Source: Bacteroidales bacterium (lineage in GTDB: Bacteria > Bacteroidota > Bacteroidia > Bacteroidales > WCHB1-69). Taken from it: a DNA stretch of 7,109 bases. The stretch lies in assembly GCA_012838875.1 (NCBI GenBank), contig DUOL01000167.1, forward strand, positions 1 to 7,109, in the 5' to 3' direction. A model generated the notes under the pieces. That model worked only from the letters and a program-made list of their open reading frames with translations. It had not been told where the DNA came from and made no database searches. The translations under genes and the position numbers were made by a program. Below, piece after piece: positions 1 through 7,053 of the stretch (its first letter is position 1; every line of letters begins with the position of its first letter).

Positions 1-21
1 TAAAAGAGTAAGCAAAATCAG

Positions 22-1482
22 ATGAGTAAAAGTTTAAAACAACATACCATTACAGGGATGGTGTGGAGTAGTATCGGGAAGTTTGGCACACTCGGCATCT
101 CTTTTCTATCCAACATTATTTTGGCACGCATCTTATATCCCCAAGATTTTGGAATGATTGGAATGTTATACATTTTTATTGCTATTTCTCAAACTTTTAT
201 TAACGGGGGACTTGGCTCTGCTTTGATTCAACGAAAAGAACCAACTCATATAGACTATTCTACCGTCTTCTATTGGAATCTTTTCTTTGCGGTCTTTTTT
301 ATTTTAATTCTCTATTTTACATCGCCGTTGATTGCTGGGTTTTATGAAATGGACGAGTTAAAGAATATTTTGCGAGTTCAAAGCATTATTCTGATAATCA
401 ACTCTTTTTCTCTTGTTCCCGCAACTTATTTGCAAAAAAATCTACGATTTAAAGAGCTTTCCATCCGAAATATCATTTCCGCTTTAGTCGGTTTGCTTGC
501 CGCAGTATCGTTAGCCTACGCCGGCTTCGGAGTATGGAGTTTGGTTTATTCGACTCTCTTGGCAGGTGTTACTAATGTGATTTTGCTGTGGAAAATGAGT
601 TCTTGGAGACCTACTTGGGAATTTAGCTTCGAGTCCCTAAAAAATCTTTTTAGCTTTGGAGGATTGATTTTACTTTCCGCACTGGTGGAAACAATCTACG
701 TTAATATCCAAGGATTAATTATCGGAAAAGCGTTCTCCGCTACTAAATTAGGATATTATACACAAGCAAGAAAGTTGGAAGAGGTCCCCTCAGCTAGTCT
801 TTCCTCTATTGTAAACGAAGTTTCCTTCCCTGTTTTTTCAAAATTACAAGATGATAGACAAACACTCAAAAGAGGTGTGCAAAAAAGCATTAAATCAGTT
901 GTATACCTCAACTTCCCATTGATGGCATTGTTGATTGTTATCGCACACCCGCTCTTTATATTGCTCTATACCTCCAAATGGGAGCCGGCTGTTCCCTATT
1001 TCCGGATTCTCTGCTTGGGTTCTATGCTCTATACATTAAATACGGTGAATACTAATGTGATTAAATCGTTGGGAAAAGGAAATATTTACTTCATTTTGCA
1101 GTTTTCCAAAAGATTGGTAGGAGTGATTTGTATTCTATTAAGCGTTCGTTTTGGAATTGAGGCGATGTTATGGACTATCATGGCACTACAATACGTTTTT
1201 TTTCTTGTCAATTCGGCGGTGAATGGGAAATTGATAGGTTACGGCTTTTGGAAACAGATTAAAGATGTGATAGGGAGCTATCTATTGACCGCTGTGGCGG
1301 GAATTATCGCCTATTTTGCATTGCATGCTACTCCCCTTAATGAAAATCTCATTATGATTATACAGATTATAATATTCTCTCTGATTTACATTGGAGCTAG
1401 TGCTTTGTTTAAAATGGAAGGATACCTTACCTATAAGGAGATTTTAATAAATGTTGTAAAATCGAAATTTAAAAAAGTTTAA
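22..1482 (+). CDS. Wzx-type oligosaccharide flippase (MATE/MOP superfamily, WzxC/EpsK-like)
   Basis: This 486-residue protein is predicted to flip lipid-linked oligosaccharide units across the inner membrane during surface polysaccharide or O-antigen assembly. The sequence shows a polytopic protein hydrophobic almost throughout (about 12-14 helices expected for the family). The N-terminal family signature is clear: LARILYPQDFGMIGM at residues 34-48 followed by GGLGSALIQRK at 62-72. The conserved middle block with YYTQARKLEEVPSAS spans about 245-259. The length is usual for the family. The start is ATG at 22; only 21 bases precede it, with no Shine-Dalgarno site, which is normal for Bacteroidetes, and no upstream gene can be judged. 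The next gene begins 2 nt after the stop, so it is almost certainly in the same operon. The two ATP-grasp genes that follow support a role in a decorated glycan. The transported glycan cannot be inferred. Family assignment is strong; the exact symbol (wzx, wzxC) is not. Confidence 0.9.
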   Translation: MSKSLKQHTITGMVWSSIGKFGTLGISFLSNIILARILYPQDFGMIGMLYIFIAISQTFINGGLGSALIQRKEPTHIDYSTVFYWNLFFAVFFILILYFTSPLIAGFYEMDELKNILRVQSIILIINSFSLVPATYLQKNLRFKELSIRNIISALVGLLAAVSLAYAGFGVWSLVYSTLLAGVTNVILLWKMSSWRPTWEFSFESLKNLFSFGGLILLSALVETIYVNIQGLIIGKAFSATKLGYYTQARKLEEVPSASLSSIVNEVSFPVFSKLQDDRQTLKRGVQKSIKSVVYLNFPLMALLIVIAHPLFILLYTSKWEPAVPYFRILCLGSMLYTLNTVNTNVIKSLGKGNIYFILQFSKRLVGVICILLSVRFGIEAMLWTIMALQYVFFLVNSAVNGKLIGYGFWKQIKDVIGSYLLTAVAGIIAYFALHATPLNENLIMIIQIIIFSLIYIGASALFKMEGYLTYKEILINVVKSKFKKV

Positions 1483-1484
1483 AA

Positions 1485-2564
1485 ATGGAAATACGTTGGA
1501 TTGAAAAGCTAAAAAAACTAATGTTTAGACGTAGCTTAGTCTCAGAAATTCACAAAAAATATCTAAAATTGAAAGTTAGGCGTCCTTTAACAAGAAAGCA
1601 GAAAAGAGAGATTAGAGCCTATTTTAAACCTTGGGTAAAAGGACCTATTCCGTTGATTTGGCACAAGTTTATCTACTCCCGAACGGCTCAATTTCACGTC
1701 AACTACATTCCTTTGTTTGTATATCGTTCTGAGATGATTGGAAGAATGAACTATTTCCCCTTTATGAATGCTTATGCAGATAAAAACTTTTTCCCGATTC
1801 TTTTCCCCGACCAAAATCAACCCAAGATGATTATTCAAAATATTCAGGGATATTATTATAGTGAAAATCAGCCAATTACAAAAGAGAAAGCGGTAGAACT
1901 TTGTTCGAATTTGAATAATGCCATCATCAAACCTGCACATACAACGAGGGGAATTGGTGTTAGGAAATTAATTACCGAACAAGGAGTGAGCAATATTGAT
2001 GGCAAAAGCGTTGAAGAGGTTCTTGACTCTTACGGAGTTAACTTTTTGGTACAAGAATTCGTAGATCAACACCCCGACATGAGTAAATTAAATCCGAGTT
2101 CCGTCAACACCATTCGCTTGTTGACCTACCGCAGTGGAATGGAGATTATTCTGCTTTACGGTGTAATTCGTATCGGCAAGAAAGATGCTGTGATTGACAA
2201 TGAGAGTGCGGGTGGAATTAGTGCTAAAATCAATGAAGACGGAACTTTGGCACAATATGCGTATGGGGCACCCGGCGATGACCAAGTAGAGGTAAGTGAC
2301 GGGGGTGTTACTTTGAAAGGTTATCCGATTCCCTCCTATCACAAAGTGGTGGAAACGGCTAAAAAAATGCACTTTAGATTGCCCTATTTCGATATTGTGG
2401 CTTGGGATTTTGCCATAGATAGGCAAGGGGACCCGCTCTGTATCGAGTGGAATGCGAACCCTGACTTGAGCCAAACCGCAGGCGGACCCGCTTTTGGCGA
2501 GTACACGGAGCGTGTTTTAAACGAAACCTATAAAAAAATTAATTCACGAAAAAAATATTGGTAA
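1485..2564 (+). CDS. Sugar-transfer-associated ATP-grasp domain protein
   Basis: This 359-residue cytosolic protein resembles the 'sugar-transfer associated ATP-grasp' family found in polysaccharide clusters. ATP-grasp enzymes form an amide, ester or similar bond through an acyl-phosphate, so an amino acid or other carboxylate may be joined to a sugar here; the substrate is inferred, not seen. Visible motifs, in order, are a nucleotide-binding strand and glycine-rich loop IIKPAHTTRGIGV at residues 147-159; a QEFVDQHP segment leading into the family hallmark NPSSVNTIRLLTY at 203-215; GGISAKINEDG at 243-253; and the C-terminal metal/ATP block DIVAWDFAIDRQG with CIEWNANPDL at 303-328, in which Glu321 and Asn323 are the expected magnesium ligands. 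The N-terminal 45 residues are very basic, and there is no signal peptide. The ATG lies 2 nt after the flippase stop, and the downstream ATP-grasp gene follows after another 2 nt. The core looks intact. Confidence 0.85.
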   Translation: MEIRWIEKLKKLMFRRSLVSEIHKKYLKLKVRRPLTRKQKREIRAYFKPWVKGPIPLIWHKFIYSRTAQFHVNYIPLFVYRSEMIGRMNYFPFMNAYADKNFFPILFPDQNQPKMIIQNIQGYYYSENQPITKEKAVELCSNLNNAIIKPAHTTRGIGVRKLITEQGVSNIDGKSVEEVLDSYGVNFLVQEFVDQHPDMSKLNPSSVNTIRLLTYRSGMEIILLYGVIRIGKKDAVIDNESAGGISAKINEDGTLAQYAYGAPGDDQVEVSDGGVTLKGYPIPSYHKVVETAKKMHFRLPYFDIVAWDFAIDRQGDPLCIEWNANPDLSQTAGGPAFGEYTERVLNETYKKINSRKKYW

Positions 2565-2566
2565 AA

Positions 2567-3490
2567 ATGTCCATAAGAAGAAAAATATTACCCTTTCTAT
2601 TTAATATTTCACCTAAATTGAGCGTACGAGTAAAGTTTTTGACACTCTACCCCCATTATCGAAAATTTTTATCTTTCAAAAATCCGATTTCTTTGGACGA
2701 AAAGATTCAGTGGTTAAAGTTTAACACTTACAATAACAATAGTTTGGTAACTTTATGTGCCGATAAGTATCGTGTTAGAGAATATCTCAATCACCTTGGA
2801 TTGGAAGAGATTCTGAATGAATTGTACGGAGCGTATGACCAGCCGGAAGAGATTGATTGGGAAAAGTTGCCACAAAAGTTCGTTATTAAGTGGAATTTCG
2901 GACAAGGACACAACTTCTTTTGCGCCGATAAAACGACATTACAGATTCCTGAAACGATGCAACTTCTGAAAGATTGGCGGAAAACTCATTCCCGTTTCCA
3001 CAAACAATACTCAGAATTACACTATCGTGATATTCAACCCAAATTAATCTGCGAGAAATATATAGAAACGGAAGATGGGGCACTGCCTGTTGATTATAAA
3101 GTGTATTGTTTCAACGGGGTGGCACATTTTGTCTTAGTATGTACTAATCGTGCTTCAGGGAAACCTTCGTTCTACTTTGTGGACAAGGATTGGGAGTTAC
3201 AGCGACTCAATAAAAGTGGAAAAGAGGCACCGGAGGGATTTCAAGTACCGAAGCCTGAGGGATATCAACAACTGTTTGAATATGCGAGCCGTCTGGCAAA
3301 ACCGTTCCCTTTTGTGCGGGTAGACCTTTATTTAGAAAAAGGGAAGGTCATCTTCGGAGAGTTGACCTTTACGCCTGCGGGCGGATTTGACCCTAATAGA
3401 CTTTACGATACCGATCTTTTATTCGGCTCAATGGTTGACTTAGATTACGGCAAAAATTGTCGCTCCCTCGAAAACGTAAAAAAAATATAA
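2567..3490 (+). CDS. TupA-like ATP-grasp protein (glycan-modifying ligase, predicted)
   Basis: This 307-residue protein matches the TupA-like ATP-grasp family, named after the Bacillus teichuronopeptide gene and often mislabelled glycosyltransferase. Family blocks from the ATG are NPISLDEKIQWLK at 39-51; ADKYRVREYL at 65-74; the nucleotide-binding segment KFVIKWNFGQGHN at 104-116; PKLICEKYIE at 158-167; VDYKVYCFNGVAHF at 175-188; FPFVRVDLY at 247-255; and FGELTFTPAGGF at 263-274, with Glu265 the likely metal ligand. A role in attaching an amino acid or peptide to a polysaccharide is inferred from the family name and the flippase context; the substrate is unknown. ATG at 2567 is preferred over an in-frame TTG at 2558. 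It lies 2 nt after the preceding stop in the context TAAAAATG, the same as the previous gene junction, and the TTG would add only three residues while overlapping the upstream gene. It is the last gene of the packed block; a 205-bp spacer follows. Confidence 0.85.
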   Translation: MSIRRKILPFLFNISPKLSVRVKFLTLYPHYRKFLSFKNPISLDEKIQWLKFNTYNNNSLVTLCADKYRVREYLNHLGLEEILNELYGAYDQPEEIDWEKLPQKFVIKWNFGQGHNFFCADKTTLQIPETMQLLKDWRKTHSRFHKQYSELHYRDIQPKLICEKYIETEDGALPVDYKVYCFNGVAHFVLVCTNRASGKPSFYFVDKDWELQRLNKSGKEAPEGFQVPKPEGYQQLFEYASRLAKPFPFVRVDLYLEKGKVIFGELTFTPAGGFDPNRLYDTDLLFGSMVDLDYGKNCRSLENVKKI

Positions 3491-3537
3491 GCAAATTATT
3501 ATTCCTCCTATCCCGTTTTTATCAACACTTTATAGAA

Positions 3538-3549
3538 ATTATTAATAAT
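3538..3549. repeat. 12-bp perfect A/T palindrome in the spacer
   Basis: ATTATTAATAAT is its own reverse complement. Its right half forms a direct repeat with the next bases (AATAAT at 3544-3549 and 3551-3556, separated by one C). It lies 48 nt after the stop of the TupA-like gene. It could be a protein-binding site or a very weak hairpin, but all-A/T palindromes arise easily in DNA this AT-rich, so function is uncertain. Confidence 0.3.
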
Positions 3550-3585
3550 CAATAATATGTCGTCTATTTTTTTCGTTATTTAAAA

Positions 3586-3600
3586 GTTCTAAAGGAGAAC
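3586..3600. promoter_or_regulatory. Inverted repeat GTTCT-N5-AGAAC, possible operator or weak hairpin
   Basis: The two 5-bp arms (3586-3590 and 3596-3600) are perfectly complementary around AAAGG. The dyad ends 34 nt upstream of the candidate -7 box at 3635, a spacing that would suit an activator or repressor site for the sorting module. Alternatively it is a weak hairpin ending the upstream transcript, although no real T-run follows (only TATATTTAT). The embedded AAAGGAG looks like a Shine-Dalgarno site, but no start codon follows at a useful distance. Confidence 0.3.
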
Positions 3601-3634
3601 GTATATTTATCAGACGATAATTGAAATAAATTTT

Positions 3635-3642
3635 TAATTTTG
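3635..3642 (+). promoter_or_regulatory. Candidate Bacteroidetes -7 promoter box (TAATTTTG) for the xrtK unit
   Basis: TAATTTTG matches the Bacteroidetes primary-sigma -7 consensus TAnnTTTG exactly and is the only such match I found in this spacer. It would place transcription start near 3647-3650 and leave a leader of about 46-50 nt before the ATG at 3696. The -33 element is not convincing: the nearest upstream TTG (3621-3623) is only 11 nt away, whereas about 17-23 is expected. The box therefore rests on one half of the consensus plus its position. Confidence 0.4.
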
Positions 3643-3695
3643 CTAAAAAATAGATAAAGAGAAATTTAAGTAATAAATCTTACAAATTGCTTAAA

Positions 3696-4235
3696 ATGTC
3701 CGTTAAGAACGACAAGAATATACCCTATTATTTGATAGCAGCAGGACTTTTTATCTTGCTAAAGTTTGCTTTTAGGGTTGCCGACAATAACGATTTGATA
3801 TTTCTTCTAAAACCGATTGATACACTTGTTGGATTATTGACAGGTTCTCACTCGGTTTACTCTTTAGAGAACGGTTTTTTCCACGAAAACCTCAACATTA
3901 TTATTGACAAATCTTGTTCCGGCTTTAACTTTTGGGTTTTATCTTTTCTACTCTTTACTTATCTGACAGTGAGATACTTTAACAAAACCTTAAACAAAAT
4001 TCTTACCATTCCCGCCTCACTGATTGGGGCTTATCTGCTAACTATATTTGTAAATACATCACGGATTTTTGCTTCAATAGTGATACAGCGACAAACACAA
4101 AATATTTTCCTAAACCAACAACATATTATACACGAGGTAATTGGAATAATCACTAACCTATCATTCCTTGTTTTAGCTTATATAGTCATTGAAAAATTTT
4201 TAAGAAATAGAAAACAAAATGAGAAATTTACTTAA
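3696..4235 (+). CDS. xrtK: Exosortase K (XrtK-type transpeptidase-like sorting enzyme)
   Basis: This is an integral inner-membrane cysteine protease/transpeptidase of the exosortase/archaeosortase family, expected to cut the C-terminal sorting signal of its partner on the periplasmic side. From the ATG it has 179 residues, shorter than EpsH-type exosortases (commonly 250-300) but in keeping with the small K type. The catalytic set is visible and spaced as in the family: Cys74 in DKSCSGFNFW, Arg123 in VNTSRIFAS, and His146 in IIHEVIG. Hydrophobic helices lie around residues 11-27, 77-92, 103-120 and 149-167, and the tail is basic. ATG at 3696 is chosen over an in-frame TTG at 3687, which adds only three residues. 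The stop lies 17 nt inside the following MSEP-CTERM gene, so translation of the two is probably coupled. Assignment to K rather than another small exosortase relies mainly on the MSEP partner next door. Confidence 0.88.
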   Translation: MSVKNDKNIPYYLIAAGLFILLKFAFRVADNNDLIFLLKPIDTLVGLLTGSHSVYSLENGFFHENLNIIIDKSCSGFNFWVLSFLLFTYLTVRYFNKTLNKILTIPASLIGAYLLTIFVNTSRIFASIVIQRQTQNIFLNQQHIIHEVIGIITNLSFLVLAYIVIEKFLRNRKQNEKFT

Positions 4236-7047
4236 CCCAAAATGGCTTTTTATTATTAACACATTACCAATTGTAGTGTTGTTTTTTCTTTTCTTTAGCC
4301 AGTTCAGTATCATTAAAACTCTATTAGATGAGAACTCTATCCGATATTGGATAATTTTTGGAGTCTCATTGGGAACTCTTGGCTTGCTAAATTTTCTTTA
4401 TGCCCTTTATCTAACACTTAAAAAGAAAAGCGTAAATGTTTGGTATGGAGTACTCGCTCTGCTTTGTTATATTGGATTCATCTACCTTTACATTTGGCAT
4501 TTAGATAAAATTTTTCCTTTTTCAATTCCTCAATGGTTGCTTTCGGGGAATATCTTTTTATACGTAGGAACATTCCTAATGCCAACACTTGCCTACTCTC
4601 TCTTTATTTTGGTTTCTCACTTTACCCCTGACGATAAAGAGCATAAGCCATGGGTTAATTTTTTAATTGCAATTGGAATTCCTATTGTAGGGTATCTCTT
4701 TTCACGAATCGGACTTCCATTATGGTGGTATCAAGTTGAAGGAATGTTTTTTACTCATGCCCTTTTAATACTTTTTATTAGCATCACTTTAGTTTTTTTC
4801 TTTTTCTTAGTTAGGGGCGTTTTCATCATCGCAACTAAAAAAGCGAATATTTGGCTAAAATACCAATTGGCTTGGAAAATTCCTATTGCCATTGTACTAC
4901 CATTGTTAGGTCTATTAGTTAATAACGGACACTTATTTAATTCTTCTTTCATCGACGGAGTTTTTGGAGATTTTAGTAATATTTGGTTTTATATTCTTGC
5001 CGTAGTGAATGGTATTTTGGTCTGTCTGCCTAATCTTGAGAATAAATTATACCGACTATTTCTTTTCATAGGAAGAAGTTTGACATTTGCCTACACACTC
5101 TACTTCTTTCTGGTATTTCTTCCCTTTTTGCCTTTATCAATAGTCGCAATTATTGCATTCGGCACAGGATTTTTAATGCTAACACCTTTATTACTCTTTG
5201 TTATTCACGTTAATGAGCTTTCAAAAGACTTTGCTTACTTGAAACCGCTCTTTTCAAAAAAACTTATTATCGGAATGGCTGTACTTGGATTTTTAGTGAT
5301 TCCATCTGTCATAACGGGAACTTATCTTAGAGACAAAAGTGTTCTAAATAAAACACTATCTTACTTATACACACCCGATTTCTCAAAGCAATATAACATT
5401 AATAAAAAGTCTCTTCAAAAGACGCTTAAGCTTATCAAAAGCCATAAAAACCACAATGGTAGCGGGGGAGAATTATTTGGCAACAGAATTCCCTATTTGT
5501 CATCCTATTTTAATTGGTTGGTAATGGATAATCTCACTTTGTCTAATTCAAAAATTGCTGAAATTGAAAAGGTATTTTTTGGTAAAACCTCTAATAATTA
5601 TATGTTTCGAGAGGAAAATATCCGGAACGACAATGTGAACATCACTAATATTTCCACAAACAGTACTTACGATAAATCGCAAAAGGCTTGGAAAAGTTGG
5701 GTCGATTTGGAGATAACCAATAAAAATGAAGATTTTTGGTTTTCAGAATATGCCACAACAATTGATTTGCCTGAAGGGTGTTGGATTAGCGACTATTATT
5801 TGTATGTGGGAGAAGTAAAAGAATCGGGTATTTTAGCAGAGAAAAAATCGGCAATGTGGATATTTTCTCAAATCAGAAACGAGAATAAAGACCCCGGAAT
5901 TCTATATTATCTGACAGGTAATAGAGTTTCTTTTAGGGTGTTTCCATTTGCAAAAGATGAAGTGAGAAGAACAGGGATAGAGTTCCTGCACAAAGAACCG
6001 ATTGAGCTAAATATAGATAATAATATTATTGAATTAGGGAATATTGAGGAGACTATTTATGAAAATATTGAAACCGAAAATATCGCTTATGTTTCTGCTC
6101 AACAAAAACAAAAATTGAATCAGGTAGCACGTAAACCATATTTCCATTTTTTGGTTGACGTCTCCAAAGAGCAAAGCGACAAATCAGGAGATTTTATCAG
6201 AAGAATTGAGAAAGTTATAGGTAGCTACAAACCTCTTTCGGAAAATGCGAAAATCAGTTTTGTCAATAGTTATGTAAATACAATATCGTTAGATGCAGAT
6301 TGGAGAAAACAATTGGATAATCAAACTTTTAATGGGGGTTTCTATTTGGATAGAGCAATAAAAACAGCTTTGTTTAACGCGTACCAAGAAAACTCGAAGA
6401 GCTATCCGGTTATCGTAGTTGTAACGGATAGCATTGAAAATGCAGTTTTGGGTAAGGATTTCGCTGACTTCAGATTTGCTTTTCCTGAAAGTGACATATT
6501 TTATCATCTTGACAAAAATAACAATTTGAGAAGACACTCTTTAATGAGAAATTCAATGGTAGAATTACCTGAAATAAAGAGAGAATCTATATTTCACGAA
6601 ACCGTGTTAGAATATCGGTTATCTGATAATTCTATTGCCTATTTACCAAATAACAGTGAGCCAAGCATCATTTTAAAGAGAGATATATTTGACATAGCCG
6701 ACACGGAGATAAAAGAAAAGAGTTGGCAATCCGCCTTAACTATGCAGGGACAATGGATTTCACAAACTCTTCACCCTGAAATTTCGGAGAAAGGGTGGAA
6801 CAGTATGGTGAAATACAGTTTTATCTCTAAGATAATGACACCCGTAACCTCTTATTTGGTAGTAGAAAATGAAGCACAAAAAGCAATGTTGAAAAAGAAA
6901 CAAAAAGAGGCTTTATCGGGGAACAAATCGTTGGACTTCAGCGAAGACATTGATAGAATGAGCGAGCCGAGTTTAATACTCATGGGAATCTTACTTTTGC
7001 TTGCCGTATGGTACAGAGAGAAAAGAAAACGAGCATGGACACGGTAA
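4219..7047 (+). CDS. MSEP-CTERM sorting domain protein with polytopic N-terminus and VIT/vWA-like region
   Basis: This 942-residue membrane protein is the probable substrate of the adjacent exosortase K. The N-terminal 370 residues hold about eleven hydrophobic helices (roughly 10-29, 43-66, 74-94, 111-134, 145-162, 179-204, 219-234, 254-270, 282-302, 304-328 and 348-368). A large region of about 540 residues, presumably periplasmic, follows. At about 490-595 it resembles a VIT domain (TIDLPEGCWISDYYLYVGE, then DPGILYYL and RVFPF). At about 640-760 it resembles a vWA fold with an altered metal site: DVSKE at 647-651 instead of DxSxS, and Asp737 in VVVTDS. TPVTSYLVVEN at 874-884 is typical of the end of VIT/vWA proteins. 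The C-terminus is MSEP (914-917), a short helix and a basic tail. The start ATG at 4219 lies inside xrtK (17-nt overlap) and gives the hydrophobic start MRNLLNPKWLF. The molecular function is unknown; dedicated pairing with XrtK is known for the family and fits this locus. Confidence 0.88.
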   Translation: MRNLLNPKWLFIINTLPIVVLFFLFFSQFSIIKTLLDENSIRYWIIFGVSLGTLGLLNFLYALYLTLKKKSVNVWYGVLALLCYIGFIYLYIWHLDKIFPFSIPQWLLSGNIFLYVGTFLMPTLAYSLFILVSHFTPDDKEHKPWVNFLIAIGIPIVGYLFSRIGLPLWWYQVEGMFFTHALLILFISITLVFFFFLVRGVFIIATKKANIWLKYQLAWKIPIAIVLPLLGLLVNNGHLFNSSFIDGVFGDFSNIWFYILAVVNGILVCLPNLENKLYRLFLFIGRSLTFAYTLYFFLVFLPFLPLSIVAIIAFGTGFLMLTPLLLFVIHVNELSKDFAYLKPLFSKKLIIGMAVLGFLVIPSVITGTYLRDKSVLNKTLSYLYTPDFSKQYNINKKSLQKTLKLIKSHKNHNGSGGELFGNRIPYLSSYFNWLVMDNLTLSNSKIAEIEKVFFGKTSNNYMFREENIRNDNVNITNISTNSTYDKSQKAWKSWVDLEITNKNEDFWFSEYATTIDLPEGCWISDYYLYVGEVKESGILAEKKSAMWIFSQIRNENKDPGILYYLTGNRVSFRVFPFAKDEVRRTGIEFLHKEPIELNIDNNIIELGNIEETIYENIETENIAYVSAQQKQKLNQVARKPYFHFLVDVSKEQSDKSGDFIRRIEKVIGSYKPLSENAKISFVNSYVNTISLDADWRKQLDNQTFNGGFYLDRAIKTALFNAYQENSKSYPVIVVVTDSIENAVLGKDFADFRFAFPESDIFYHLDKNNNLRRHSLMRNSMVELPEIKRESIFHETVLEYRLSDNSIAYLPNNSEPSIILKRDIFDIADTEIKEKSWQSALTMQGQWISQTLHPEISEKGWNSMVKYSFISKIMTPVTSYLVVENEAQKAMLKKKQKEALSGNKSLDFSEDIDRMSEPSLILMGILLLLAVWYREKRKRAWTR
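6958..7044 (+). other. MSEP-CTERM sorting signal (C-terminal tripartite signal)
   Basis: The last 29 codons encode the motif Met914-Ser-Glu-Pro917, a hydrophobic helix (about 918-931, SLILMGILLLLAVW) and a basic cluster (REKRKR, 933-938). This is the motif / membrane helix / arginine-lysine tail layout of exosortase targets, with MSEP replacing the usual PEP. The basic tail should stay in the cytoplasm, which places MSEP at the periplasmic face where exosortase K acts. The exact cleavage position is not visible from sequence. Confidence 0.85.
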
Positions 7048-7053
7048 AAAGTT

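Noticed and set aside
1196..1203. Run of eight T inside the flippase gene, possible phase-variation tract
   Set aside because: Eight bases is common in AT-rich coding DNA, the frame is intact, and nothing else suggests slippage.
1587..2474. Minus-strand reading frames opposite the first ATP-grasp gene
   Set aside because: They lie wholly antisense to a gene with clear family motifs and show no recognisable domain; they are shadows.
2558..2566. TTG-initiated extension of the TupA-like gene
   Set aside because: It adds only three residues and overlaps the preceding gene; ATG at 2567 has the same context as the previous junction.
3491..3537. Intrinsic terminator after the TupA-like gene
   Set aside because: The CCCGTTTTT run at 3512-3520 has no preceding GC-rich stem, so no terminator can be supported there.
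3591..3610. Shine-Dalgarno-like AAAGGAG that might begin a small ORF
   Set aside because: No ATG or GTG follows at a suitable distance, and the motif is part of the dyad's loop and arm.
3560..3617. TCGTCT / AGACGA inverted repeat across the spacer
   Set aside because: The arms are only 6 bp with a 46-nt loop and do not extend; expected by chance in this length.
3687..3695. TTG-initiated extension of xrtK
   Set aside because: It adds only Met-Leu-Lys before a good ATG at 3696 and has no supporting ribosome-binding signal.
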